Below, one piece after another: positions 11,643-19,119 of a stretch of DNA of 25,217 nt (position 1 is its first letter; each line of letters starts with the position of its first letter). The translations under genes were made by a program, and so were the position numbers. The notes beneath the pieces are model-generated. The model worked only from the letters and a program-made list of their open reading frames with translations, had not been told where the DNA came from and ran no database searches. Origin of the DNA: a virus; IMG/VR virus record IMGVR_UViG_3300049812_000410, positions 1 to 25,217 of that record; one strand, written 5' to 3'.

Positions 11643-13506
11643 AGATTTAAGTATTGGAGATGCAGTAAGCTGGTCGATACCTAAACCACCACAAGAACCA
11701 AGCATCGCAAATGGAATTATCAAAAGTCTCAATAGAGAAGATGAGACAGCAAACATAAGAGTATGGGCAATATTAGAGAATGGAGGTCATAGTGAAACTG
11801 ATAGAGATGTTGAAATTGAAGTTAGCAGACTTAGAAAAATTGCTGATTTTAGGACTGAAGAGAACAAGCAAGTTTCTGCTCGAATTGAGCGAATACTTAG
11901 AGACAAGGTAGAAGAACATAACGCAGACAATCCACGCTATCGTGCAACCTTTCGAATGCTGGAAGCATGTTTTAGAAGAGGAATTGGAGCATACAGAACA
12001 AATCCAGCATCAGTAAGGGGTAATGTTCGTTCAGCAGACCAATGGGCATTAGCAAGAGTCAATGGACTATTATATGCATTACGCAATGGTAAGTTCAGAA
12101 GGACACCTTACGATAGGGATTTGCTTCCAAGCAACCACCCATTGAGTTCCAAATCCTTCGAAGGAAAACAAGTTGGTACTGTTCCAGAGTTCATTCGGAA
12201 GAATGCACAGCGTGGTTTAGATAATCTTGAGTTTGCTGGAGATGGATTAGTAGAGAGAACTAAGAGAGAAGCCAGACTTATGAGAGATGGTCAAATATCT
12301 GAAGATAAAGTAATAAGAATGAATGCATGGTTCAAGAGACATGTATCTGATTTAGATTCTCCAAGAGCAAATGAGTATCTGCGTGGAGAAGGAAGAATGA
12401 CAGCTGGTCAAGTAGCTTGGTTGCTCTGGGGTGGAGACCTAGATAGAAGTAATCGCATGAGAGCACAGAAGTGGGCAGAGAGACAAGTAAATCGTATCAG
12501 AGATGAAAAAGCATTTGAATCAGCACAAGAGTTAGTAAAGAGAAGAGAGTTACTCAGAAACTCTGAGTGGCAAGTTAGATTAAATAGATTTAGAACAAAG
12601 CAATCAAGAGATGAAGTGCAATCAAGTTATGAGAAGCTGATTGGAGATTGGGATTTTGCATTAGCAAGACAATACTTTGGCTTACTGGATAGTCAAAGAA
12701 AAACAATAAACAAGTTCCTTGCAGAGAATCCACCAACAATAGTTGGAATACAAGCATTAGTAAATAATCAGATAGATTTAACAACTACACAGTGGAAGGA
12801 AGATTTAGAAGCTGTATATGAATCTATGTGTCTTGACTTTGCATTTTTCCAAACTGATTATCTTTTGCCAGATGAAAAGGATAATACTGTTTATACACCA
12901 GCTGAACAAGAACGCATTGCAAGAGCAAGAAGAAGAAAACCTAGAAAAGAAATAGTTGAAGATGGTTTCTATCCAAGAAGAAGGGGTGGAGCAAGACTAC
13001 CAGTAAACAGAACAGCATTTGATAGAGAAGCAAAAGCATTTGTACAAAATAGACTTGATACATTCTTACCAGATATGAGTAGGACTGCTAAAGATAATCT
13101 AAATAGAGCATTGCGTAAGAGTTTTGATGAAGTAGCTGATTTAGGTCTTACTGGTAAAAAAGCAGAAGATTACATTAGAAGAAATATATCTAATGTAATT
13201 GGTAAAAAGAACTTAGGTAGAGCTATGGGTATTGCAAGAACAGAAGGTTCTGCACTATCAAACTTTGCAATGAGTCAATCTGCGACACAAACTGGATTGA
13301 TACTTACAAAAGAGTGGCTTACAGTACGAGATGGTAATGTAAGAGACTCACACATTATTGCTGATGGAACTGAGATAAATCAAGAAGAACAGTTTATCAT
13401 AGGTGGTAGCCGAATGGATTATCCTTCTGACTCAAAGTATGGTGCTTTAGCAGGAGAAGTGATAAACTGTCGGTGTACTTTAATTTATCACGAGAGAAGG
13501 ATATAA
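11629..13506 (+). CDS. MuF-type minor head protein, multidomain (625 aa)
   Basis: A head morphogenesis protein that binds portal and major capsid during assembly and may be ejected with DNA. Three parts are visible. Residues 5-72 (LSIGDAVSWSIPK...) look like an SH3/Tudor-like barrel of the DUF2945 kind. Residues about 100-290 contain CFRRGIGAYRTNPASVR, DQWALARVNGLLYALRNG, YDRDLLPSNHPLSSK and AWLLWGGD, motifs seen in phage head proteins of unknown role. Residues about 515-622 are the MuF domain: IARTEGSALSNFA, WLTVRDGNVRDSH, MDYPSDSKYG and VINCRCTL. No separate toxin domain is recognised at the C-terminus. It follows the portal and precedes the protease, the canonical place. Confidence 0.85.
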   Translation: MAQLEDLSIGDAVSWSIPKPPQEPSIANGIIKSLNREDETANIRVWAILENGGHSETDRDVEIEVSRLRKIADFRTEENKQVSARIERILRDKVEEHNADNPRYRATFRMLEACFRRGIGAYRTNPASVRGNVRSADQWALARVNGLLYALRNGKFRRTPYDRDLLPSNHPLSSKSFEGKQVGTVPEFIRKNAQRGLDNLEFAGDGLVERTKREARLMRDGQISEDKVIRMNAWFKRHVSDLDSPRANEYLRGEGRMTAGQVAWLLWGGDLDRSNRMRAQKWAERQVNRIRDEKAFESAQELVKRRELLRNSEWQVRLNRFRTKQSRDEVQSSYEKLIGDWDFALARQYFGLLDSQRKTINKFLAENPPTIVGIQALVNNQIDLTTTQWKEDLEAVYESMCLDFAFFQTDYLLPDEKDNTVYTPAEQERIARARRRKPRKEIVEDGFYPRRRGGARLPVNRTAFDREAKAFVQNRLDTFLPDMSRTAKDNLNRALRKSFDEVADLGLTGKKAEDYIRRNISNVIGKKNLGRAMGIARTEGSALSNFAMSQSATQTGLILTKEWLTVRDGNVRDSHIIADGTEINQEEQFIIGGSRMDYPSDSKYGALAGEVINCRCTLIYHERRI

Positions 13507-13508
13507 AA

Positions 13509-14303
13509 ATGGATAGAGAAAAATGGGAGTCTAAAACAATAGACATAACCACTACTAATGAAGTAGAAGGTAAAGTAGAAGCTGTATTCTCAGTATTCAA
13601 TGAAATAGATTCAGATGGCGATGTTGTCATGCCAAACTCAATCAAGTCTGGCTATGGAGATGCTGGTGTTGCAATGGTATGGGCTCACGATTGGAAAAAA
13701 CCAATAGGTCGTGGAGAGATAGTTCAAGATGGAGAAAAAGCAAAGTTCAAAGGACAGTTCATCATGGATACTCAAGATGGTCGTGATGCATTTGAAACAG
13801 TCAAAGCAATGGGAGACCTACAACAATGGTCATTTGGATATGAAGTTGTTGATAGTGAGAATGGTACTTTTACCAAAGATGGTATGGACACAGAAGCAAG
13901 ATTTCTAAATGAATTAAAAGTATGGGAAGTTAGCCCAGTTCTCGTGGGAGCTAATCAAAACACATACACAGTAGGTGTCAAAGAAAAGTCAGAAGGAACT
14001 TCTGGTTTAACTTTAACAAATGAGACAGACCAATTACTTACTAATTTGTCTGCTCTTCTAAAGAGATTCAAAGAGCTAACAGCTTTGAGACTCAAAAAAG
14101 AAAAAACATTGTCGGATAATTCAACAAATCTACTTATGGAACTTCAAGATGCTTTGCAAGAAGCATATCAAGACTTGAGTACTTACATTGATGTGGGAGC
14201 TCCAGATGAACTTAAAGTTGATGAAGAAGATGAAATTGATGACACGACATTATTGTTGGAAACAAATAGGGTTTTAGCTGAGAGCTATGACCCAGAAATA
14301 TAG
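13509..14303 (+). CDS. HK97-type prohead protease, U35 family (264 aa)
   Basis: The assembly protease that trims capsid precursor proteins inside the prohead. Residues 20-158 show the fold: GKVEAVFSVFNEIDSDGDVV, VWAHDWKKPIG with the catalytic His (H60), QWSFGYEV with the nucleophile Ser (S108), and LKVWEVSPVLVGAN closing the domain. The C-terminal 100 residues are helical and acidic (LKRFKELTALRLKKEKT, DVGAPDELKVDEEDEIDDT), probably a scaffold-like segment removed during maturation. I choose ATG 13509, with AGAAGGA upstream, over an in-frame start at 13473 that would lie inside the MuF gene. Confidence 0.92.
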   Translation: MDREKWESKTIDITTTNEVEGKVEAVFSVFNEIDSDGDVVMPNSIKSGYGDAGVAMVWAHDWKKPIGRGEIVQDGEKAKFKGQFIMDTQDGRDAFETVKAMGDLQQWSFGYEVVDSENGTFTKDGMDTEARFLNELKVWEVSPVLVGANQNTYTVGVKEKSEGTSGLTLTNETDQLLTNLSALLKRFKELTALRLKKEKTLSDNSTNLLMELQDALQEAYQDLSTYIDVGAPDELKVDEEDEIDDTTLLLETNRVLAESYDPEI

Positions 14304-14315
14304 GAGAAATACTTT

Positions 14316-15572
14316 ATGCCAAAATTAGATGAGCTAAAGAAGGAACTCCATGAACTCAGAGAGAACACTCTTAATGAGTACAAAGAATTTGAAGCAGTAG
14401 ATTTCGATTCTGAGAAAAAAGAAGAGTGGGCTAAGAGAAATGAGAAGATGGCAGAACTTGTTACACAAGTAAAAGAAGCCACACAAATTGAAGCCGAGAG
14501 AAAAGCTATGGAAGATGAGCTAGAAGCTGGTAAAGCAGTAGAGCCAAAGGCAATACATACTGAAGCAGTAGAAGCTCAAGAATCATACAAAACTGTCGGA
14601 GAACAATTAACAGAGTCAAGTGCCTACAAAGGTTACATGGACTCTGGTCTCAAGAACATCACATCTGAGTTAAAGTGGAATCCGAAGTATGAGTTTAAAA
14701 CAACTCTTACAGAATCTGGATACCCACCAGCAGTAACAAGGTCGGACTTAGTAGTGCCAACTGCAATCAGAAATCCAAATACTATTTTGGACTTAATTGA
14801 TACAATCAATACTGACCAGTTTCAATACAAGTACCTAGAAGAGACCACATTTACTAACAACTCTGCACCAACAGCTGAAGGTTCAGCTCTTGGAGAAAAT
14901 GCATTAGCATTTACTGAAAAGACAGAGAACATTAGAAAAATTGGTTCATTCTTACCAGTTACTGAAGAGTTACTTGCTGATGTTTCAGCAGTACAGGGTT
15001 ATCTTGATTCAAGATTACAAACAATGGTTCAACTATCAGTAACAGACCAGATTATGGCTGGTTCTGGTTCTGGTTCAAACTTGACAGGTATATTAAATGT
15101 TTCTGGAATCAATACATTTGACTTCAGTTCATTTAGTGGAAACCTAAAGAGAATTGGACAAATTTATGAAGCAATCACTGAAATACAAAAAGATAGCTTC
15201 CTAAGCCCAGATGCAATAGTTATGCACCCTTCAGACTGGTATCAAGTTGTAACCGAAGTCAATGCAGTAACAACAAGTGGTTCATTGAATCCACTATTCG
15301 TTGGTGCAGGACAATTCGGTGGAGCTGTCGGTAACACCCTTTGGGGATTACCAGTAGTTCTTGATACAACAAGACCAGCTGGAACTGCAATAGTTGGTGT
15401 ATTCGGTGGTGGACAAGCATGTCATATTGTCGCAAGACAAGGTATGGAAGTTGCAATGTCTGATTCACACGATGAGAACTTTGTAAAAGATATTATGGTA
15501 ATGAAGGCAACAGTCAGATTGGGATTCCCAGTTTATAGACCAACTGCATTCTGTTCCATAACAAACATCTAA
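14316..15572 (+). CDS. Major capsid protein, HK97 fold (418 aa)
   Basis: The shell-forming protein. Residues 1-75 are a charged coiled coil (LKKELHELRENTLNEYKEFE and on) that corresponds to the scaffolding delta domain cut off by the prohead protease. The mature part starts near residue 95-110. It shows the HK97 signatures SDLVVPTAIRNPNTILDLID, a long E-loop region, ENIRKIGSFLPVTEELLADV (spine helix), QIMAGSGSGSNLTGIL, DAIVMHPSDWYQVV and GLPVVLDTTRPAGTAIVG, then MVMKATVRLGFPVYRPTAF at the end. Length is typical. The gene has GGAGAAATACTTT before its ATG, and a long hairpin follows its stop. Confidence 0.95.
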   Translation: MPKLDELKKELHELRENTLNEYKEFEAVDFDSEKKEEWAKRNEKMAELVTQVKEATQIEAERKAMEDELEAGKAVEPKAIHTEAVEAQESYKTVGEQLTESSAYKGYMDSGLKNITSELKWNPKYEFKTTLTESGYPPAVTRSDLVVPTAIRNPNTILDLIDTINTDQFQYKYLEETTFTNNSAPTAEGSALGENALAFTEKTENIRKIGSFLPVTEELLADVSAVQGYLDSRLQTMVQLSVTDQIMAGSGSGSNLTGILNVSGINTFDFSSFSGNLKRIGQIYEAITEIQKDSFLSPDAIVMHPSDWYQVVTEVNAVTTSGSLNPLFVGAGQFGGAVGNTLWGLPVVLDTTRPAGTAIVGVFGGGQACHIVARQGMEVAMSDSHDENFVKDIMVMKATVRLGFPVYRPTAFCSITNI

Positions 15573-15585
15573 GCAATTAGATTAT

Positions 15586-15625
15586 GACTATAATGAGCCA
15601 TCATTTGTATGGTGGCTCAATAGTC
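15586..15625 (+). promoter_or_regulatory. Long hairpin after the major capsid gene
   Basis: GACTAT (15586-15591) pairs with ATAGTC (15620-15625), and GAGCCATCA (15595-15603) pairs with TGGTGGCTC (15610-15618) around the loop TTTGTA; one pair is T-G. It is a 15-pair hairpin with a small internal loop. No T-run follows, so it is not a typical intrinsic terminator. It ends three bases before the GAGAGG ribosome binding site of the next gene. It may stabilise the capsid message 3' end or be a processing site. Confidence 0.7.
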
Positions 15626-15637
15626 GGAGAGGAAAAA

Positions 15638-15829
15638 ATGGAATTAAAAAAAGATATTTACATGAATGATGCTGGAGAATGTGTAGAGACAACTGGTGGA
15701 CTTCCTAAAGGTTGGGCTAAAGGTAAGCTCATTGGGAAAAAAGGTCAAGAGATGTCTGATGCAGATTACAAAGCATTGAATATCATTGCTACAAAAGCAA
15801 AAGCTCCAAAAGAGAACAAAGGTAAGTAA
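15638..15829 (+). CDS. Small hypothetical protein after the capsid gene (63 aa)
   Basis: A 63-residue basic protein (MELKKDIYMNDAGECVETTG... to ...TKAKAPKENKGK) with a short strand-turn start and Lys-rich end. I do not recognise a family. Small proteins in this position are often head decoration or hinge proteins, but the charge and length do not prove that. The ATG at 15638 has GAGAGG at good spacing, downstream of the post-capsid hairpin; an in-frame start at 15584 would translate through the hairpin and lacks a ribosome binding site. GGTAAG at its 3' end may serve the next gene. Confidence 0.75.
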   Translation: MELKKDIYMNDAGECVETTGGLPKGWAKGKLIGKKGQEMSDADYKALNIIATKAKAPKENKGK

Positions 15830-15835
15830 AACTAA

Positions 15836-16456
15836 ATGGCAGTAGTAAATGGATATACTACTCTAGCCGAACTTAAAAGCTACATTGGGTTGAGTGGTTC
15901 TGGACAAGACACCAACTTGGAGAATGCTATAAATGGTGCAAGTAGGCAGATAGATGCAATAACTGGCAGATTCTTTTATCAGACAAGTTCTGAATCAAAG
16001 TTCTTTACTCCAGATAATGTTCTATTCCTAGAAGTACCAGATATATCAACACCAAGTGGATTAGTCGTGCAACTTGATACAACAGATGATGGTTCGTATG
16101 ATACGACACTTACAATAGATACAGACTTTTATCTAAAACCAATCGATGCTGGTAATCAAGTTGATGGAGAAGAGTTTGCACCAATCACTGAGATTGCAAT
16201 ACTTGATACCAGAAGCTCAGAGAGATTCGACCCAACGATAGTTAAGAATGTAAAAATAACAGCACAGTTTGGATATAGTGCTGTTCCTAAAGCAATCAAA
16301 CAAGCAACCCTAATTCAAGGGCTAAGACTATTCAAAAGAAAAGATGCACCATTCAATATTCTAGGTAACGAGCAAACTGGTCAGATTGAACTATTTAACA
16401 AGTTCGACCCAGATGCAAGAGAACTTATCAAAGGTTACATCAAGAACAAACTCTAA
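15836..16456 (+). CDS. Head-tail connector, gp6-like adaptor (206 aa)
   Basis: The adaptor ring that sits under the portal after packaging. The start TTLAELKSYIGLSGSGQDTN, then LENAINGASRQIDAITGRFF, is the helical pattern of the gp6/gp15-like connector family (helix with D-x-x-L-E-x-x-I-x-x-A-S-x-x-I-D). The middle (45-140) is a beta-rich insertion typical of longer marine phage versions. The C-terminal helices (AIKQATLIQGLRLFKRKDAP) include the R-L-F-x-R-K phrase common in this family. It lies just after the capsid genes and before the gp10-like completion protein, the standard order. Start is weakly supported by AGGTAAG. Confidence 0.82.
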   Translation: MAVVNGYTTLAELKSYIGLSGSGQDTNLENAINGASRQIDAITGRFFYQTSSESKFFTPDNVLFLEVPDISTPSGLVVQLDTTDDGSYDTTLTIDTDFYLKPIDAGNQVDGEEFAPITEIAILDTRSSERFDPTIVKNVKITAQFGYSAVPKAIKQATLIQGLRLFKRKDAPFNILGNEQTGQIELFNKFDPDARELIKGYIKNKL

Positions 16457-16986
16457 TGGCAGAAACAGGTATTACAGTCAAGATAACTGGTGCTGAGAGT
16501 CTAAGAAAAAGATTAAAAGCTAACAATCTTATGATGACTCCACTTCGTAACTATCTCAATGGTTATGGAAAAGTTATAAAAGAAAAATCAAAAGTACATG
16601 CTCCAGTTGATACTGGTGCTTTGAGAAGAAGTATTAAGTACACAAGAGTAAAACCACAAGGAAGAATACCTAACAAGACAAAAGTTTTTGCAACAGCTAA
16701 ACATGCATCTTTTGTTCATGGTAATCCAGAGAAAAGATTTAGAATGTCTGAACCATTCAACAGAACAAGACCACACTTCCCACCAGTCAAAGCACTTACT
16801 GGGTGGGCAAAGAGACATGGCATGAATCCTTATGTTGTTGCTAACTCGATTGCACAAAAAGGTACACCGATAGTGCCATTTTTAAAAATGGGATTGAGAG
16901 ATGCAAAGCCAGAAAATAAAGTATTATTACAAGTAGCAACCAAACAAATTGAGAGACAATTTAAGAAGGGAAGGAAAAGAGTCTAA
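16456..16986 (+). CDS. HK97 gp10-like head-tail completion protein (176 aa)
   Basis: Recognised by the N-terminal half: ITGAESLRKRLKAN, then HAPVDTGALRRSIKYTRVKP and ATAKHASFVHGNPEKRF. The APVDTGALRRSI phrase is the mark of the HK97 gp10 family of head closure or tail completion proteins. The remainder is very basic and ends FKKGRKRV, in keeping with contact to DNA at the head-tail joint. The sequence is longer than the shortest family members because of a loop at about residues 85-130. It shares one base with each neighbour (TAATG), so it is co-translated with connector and terminator genes. Confidence 0.85.
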   Translation: MAETGITVKITGAESLRKRLKANNLMMTPLRNYLNGYGKVIKEKSKVHAPVDTGALRRSIKYTRVKPQGRIPNKTKVFATAKHASFVHGNPEKRFRMSEPFNRTRPHFPPVKALTGWAKRHGMNPYVVANSIAQKGTPIVPFLKMGLRDAKPENKVLLQVATKQIERQFKKGRKRV

Positions 16987-17393
16987 TGGCATCTTTATCA
17001 TCGATAAGGTCTGGAATAGCAACCAACTTGGAAAACATATCATCACTAACAGTTTTTGGTTTTGTTCCAGATAGTATTGAACCACCTACTGCTGTGGTAG
17101 GTGTTGTAGATAATATTGAGTATGATACTTCAATGTCTCGTGGTGCAGACACTTATTCTATTCCAGTATTTCTTTATGTAAGTAGAGTTGATGCACAAGA
17201 TGCTCAAGATACTTTAGATGCATTCCTTGCTTCTAGTGGTTCGAGTTCTGTAAAAACTCAGATAGAATCCGATGTAACACTAGGTGGAGTCGCAAACTCT
17301 GCTAGAGTAGTAGAAGCAGACAACTATGGAGTGTATAGTATAAATAACATAGACTACTTAGGTTGTGAATTTACAGTAGAGGTAATAGCATGA
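16986..17393 (+). CDS. Tail terminator-like protein (135 aa)
   Basis: A 135-residue alpha/beta protein: an N-terminal helix (SLSSIRSGIATNLENI), a strand SLTVFGFVPDSIEPPTAVVG, a long strand pair YSIPVFLYVSRVDAQDAQDT and a closing strand EFTVEVIA. This order is that of lambda gpU/gp17-like tail terminators, which cap the tail tube and join it to the head. The P-P-T-A-V-V-G phrase after a short helix is common among them. It sits after gp10-like and before the tube proteins, where a terminator belongs. The call is mostly from fold pattern and position. Confidence 0.75.
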   Translation: MASLSSIRSGIATNLENISSLTVFGFVPDSIEPPTAVVGVVDNIEYDTSMSRGADTYSIPVFLYVSRVDAQDAQDTLDAFLASSGSSSVKTQIESDVTLGGVANSARVVEADNYGVYSINNIDYLGCEFTVEVIA

Positions 17394-17542
17394 AATACAT
17401 AGTACAGAGTGGCATCGATGTCGGTAAGAACCGATATGAAGTTGGAGACCCAATTACAAAAGAACAAATGGGAAAAAGTTTTAAGTGGCTAGTAATGCAA
17501 GGTATTGTATTAGATGAATCAAAAATAATGGAAGAAGAATAA
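17390..17542 (+). CDS. Small hypothetical protein (50 aa)
   Basis: A 50-residue frame, MKYIVQSGIDVGKNRYEVGD..., coupled to the terminator stop by ATGA. The pattern (strand, turn, G-x-x-Y-E-x-G-D, then a helix KEQMGKSFKWLVMQGIV and an acidic tail) resembles small beta-hairpin phage proteins found near head-tail genes, in which a residue pair 'Y-x-x-G-D' is followed by a short helix. I do not assign a function. It ends in TAATG with the next microORF. Confidence 0.65.
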   Translation: MKYIVQSGIDVGKNRYEVGDPITKEQMGKSFKWLVMQGIVLDESKIMEEE

Positions 17543-17625
17543 TGGGAAAAGGAAGTTATGGTTCTGGCAGTGGCTCAAGGCGTGGTGGCAGAATGAGAAG
17601 AAGAAGAAGAAGGAGTAGAAGGTAA
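17542..17625 (+). CDS. 27-residue arginine-rich protamine-like peptide
   Basis: The frame reads MGKGSYGSGSGSRRGGRM followed by RRRRRR-S-RR: a Gly/Ser linker and then an almost pure Arg tail, 11 Arg in 27 residues. It is coupled by TAATG at both ends to a head-tail gene and to the tail tube gene. It resembles in style the tiny basic DNA-condensing proteins of other viruses (such as the J protein of phiX174), but no homology can be claimed. It may enter the virion with DNA or bind RNA. The AGA/AGG codons also make a purine run (AGGAG, GAAGG) that can serve as the ribosome binding site of the tail tube gene, so selection for initiation is an alternative explanation. Confidence 0.6.
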   Translation: MGKGSYGSGSGSRRGGRMRRRRRRSRR

Positions 17626-18344
17626 TGGCATTCGTTCATGGTAAAGGCACTAAGGTTCATGTAAATGCAGTGGACTTCAGTGAATATTTTAATAATGTCG
17701 ATGTAACAAAAACATCAGATGTTGCAGAGACAACAAACTTTGGTTCATCTGGAGTAAAGACTTTTATTGCAGGAGAAGATGATGGCACATTTTCATTAAC
17801 TGGATTGTTTGATGCCACTGCTGATGCAACCCTTCAACCACTCTTAGGTGGTTCAGATTTTAATTTAATTGTTGGTATTGATGGACTTGAAACTGGAGAT
17901 AGAACCCAGTTCGGTTCTGCAAACATTACTAACTATGGTGTATCAAGCCCAGTAGGAGATGTAGTTGCAACTTCAATAGATGCTCAAGCAGATAATGGAG
18001 TTACGATAGGTCTCGTATTAAATGCTGGTGCTTATACTGCAACTGGAGTGCAAGGCAGTGCCAATGACAACTCAGCGAGTTCAACTGGTGGTGGTGGTGC
18101 ATTTCTGATTGTAACTAGCGTAAGTGGTACTTCTCCAACTGGAGATGTAAAGATTCAGCATAGTGCTGATAATGTTACTTACGCTGATTTAATAACATTC
18201 ACTCAAGCAACAAGTGCAACGAGTGAGATTAAAAAAGTAGCTGAAGGTACGACAATCAACAGGTATGTAAGAGTACATGCTACGATTGGTGGTTCATCTA
18301 CTCCAACTATTAATGCAATAGTTGGTTTTGGAAGAAATAATTAA
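17625..18344 (+). CDS. Tail tube protein 1 with C-terminal decoration domain (239 aa)
   Basis: Probable tail tube subunit. Residues 1-125 (MAFVHGKGTKVHVNAVDFSE..., FNNVDVTKTSDVAETTNFGS, TFSLTGLFDATADATLQPLL, ANITNYGVSSPVGDVVATSI) share phrases in the same order with the next gene, so the two are paralogues. Residues about 130-239 are an added beta-rich domain (GDVKIQHSADNVTYADLITF, then NRYVRVHATIG and VGFGRNN) that resembles surface decoration or carbohydrate-binding domains carried by tube proteins. A Gly/Ser-rich linker joins them. It is preceded by a strong purine-rich initiation region, as expected for an abundant structural protein. Confidence 0.75.
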   Translation: MAFVHGKGTKVHVNAVDFSEYFNNVDVTKTSDVAETTNFGSSGVKTFIAGEDDGTFSLTGLFDATADATLQPLLGGSDFNLIVGIDGLETGDRTQFGSANITNYGVSSPVGDVVATSIDAQADNGVTIGLVLNAGAYTATGVQGSANDNSASSTGGGGAFLIVTSVSGTSPTGDVKIQHSADNVTYADLITFTQATSATSEIKKVAEGTTINRYVRVHATIGGSSTPTINAIVGFGRNN

Positions 18345-18355
18345 GGAGAAGATAA

Positions 18356-18766
18356 ATGGCATTTGTACATGGTAAAAGCTCGGTATTCAAGTTGGATAAC
18401 GCAAGTGGTTCTTTAACTGACATATCAGCATTTGTGAACAATGTAGACTTCCCAGAGACAGCTGATGTAGCTGAAACAAGCGTACTAGGAGCATCAAACA
18501 AAACTTATATAGTTGGTTTAAAAGATGCAACAATATCCTTAAGTGGATTATTTGATGCTACTGTTGATGCAATCTTAGGAGCTGTTGTTGGTCAAACTGC
18601 AACTCTATCGTATGAATATAGCCCAGAAGGTACTGCTTCTGGAAAAGTAAAATACACTGGAGAAGCAATACTAACCAACTACGCACTTAGCTCCCCAGTC
18701 GGAGATGTGGTCGCTTACTCAGCAGATTTGCAATGCTCTGGTGCAGTTACTCGTGGTAGTCATTAG
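18356..18766 (+). CDS. Tail tube protein 2, paralogue without decoration domain (136 aa)
   Basis: A 136-residue single-domain version of the preceding protein. Shared landmarks in the same order are MAFVHGK, F-x-N-N-V-D, T-x-D-V-A-E-T, SLSGLFDAT, ILTNYALSSPVGDVVAYSAD. Tail tube proteins have this size and beta-sandwich character. It has its own good ribosome binding site (AAGGAG, seven bases before ATG). Either this or the 17625 protein may form the main tube, the other being mixed in or placed at one end. It directly precedes the tail assembly chaperone. Confidence 0.75.
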   Translation: MAFVHGKSSVFKLDNASGSLTDISAFVNNVDFPETADVAETSVLGASNKTYIVGLKDATISLSGLFDATVDAILGAVVGQTATLSYEYSPEGTASGKVKYTGEAILTNYALSSPVGDVVAYSADLQCSGAVTRGSH

Positions 18767-18792
18767 TTAAGATAATTAAAGAGAGGAGACAC

Positions 18793-19119
18793 ATGAAACG
18801 ATTATCTATTGATGATATAGAAAAACTACCTTCAGTTCCAGAAGAAGAATTTGAGATTGAAGAGTGGGGTTTCTCAATATTGATTCGTGGTATCAATAAA
18901 GGTATGCAAGTTAAGTTGGGTAAATTACTTAATGAAGATGATGCTGATGCATTTGATTATCAAAAAGAATTACTCAAGGTATGCGTTATTGAACCAGAGT
19001 TAGATGATGAAACAATCGATAAGTTGTATGAAAAAGATGCTAAAGTCATTGACCAGATATTTGCAAAAATAAATGAACTCAATGGTATTGGGGGTTCTGC
19101 CGAAGCAGAACAGTTTTGA
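18793..19119 (+). CDS. Tail assembly chaperone, G-type frame (108 aa)
   Basis: The upstream part of the two-frame tail assembly chaperone that lies before the tape measure in nearly all siphoviruses. It is acidic, 108 residues (MKRLSIDDIEKLPSVPEEEF..., ILIRGINKGMQVKLGKLLNE, DQIFAKINELNGIGG). The phrase with I-R-G-I-x-K-G and a following helix, and DAKVIDQIFAKINELNG near the end, are typical of phage tail chaperones of the Actinobacteria-type. It ends at TTT-TGA (19114-19119), where a +1 shift would continue into the second frame. It coats the tape measure during tail assembly. GAGAGGAG lies before the ATG. Confidence 0.82.
   Translation: MKRLSIDDIEKLPSVPEEEFEIEEWGFSILIRGINKGMQVKLGKLLNEDDADAFDYQKELLKVCVIEPELDDETIDKLYEKDAKVIDQIFAKINELNGIGGSAEAEQF
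19111..19119 (+). other. Candidate +1 programmed frameshift site (CAG-TTT-TGA)
   Basis: The first chaperone frame ends CAG-TTT-TGA. With Phe-tRNA on TTT (19114-19116) in the P site, a slip of one base forward still pairs with TTT (19115-19117) and brings GAA (19118-19120) into the A site, opening the second frame. The slow UGA codon resembles the recoding stop of bacterial prfB. The two frames differ by +1. A slip at GGG-G (19090-19093) would also reach the second frame. Confidence 0.65.

Noticed and set aside
13473-13508. Upstream in-frame start for the prohead protease
   Set aside because: It lies inside the MuF gene and has no ribosome binding site; ATG 13509 has AGAAGGA at normal spacing.
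15586-15625. Intrinsic terminator after the major capsid gene
   Set aside because: The hairpin is strong but is followed by ATAGTC-GGAGAGG rather than a T-run, and the late genes continue on the same strand.
19087-19095. -2 slip at the GGGGG run as the chaperone recoding site
   Set aside because: A -2 slip here would need imperfect re-pairing, while +1 slips at TTT-TGA (or GGG-G) keep full pairing.
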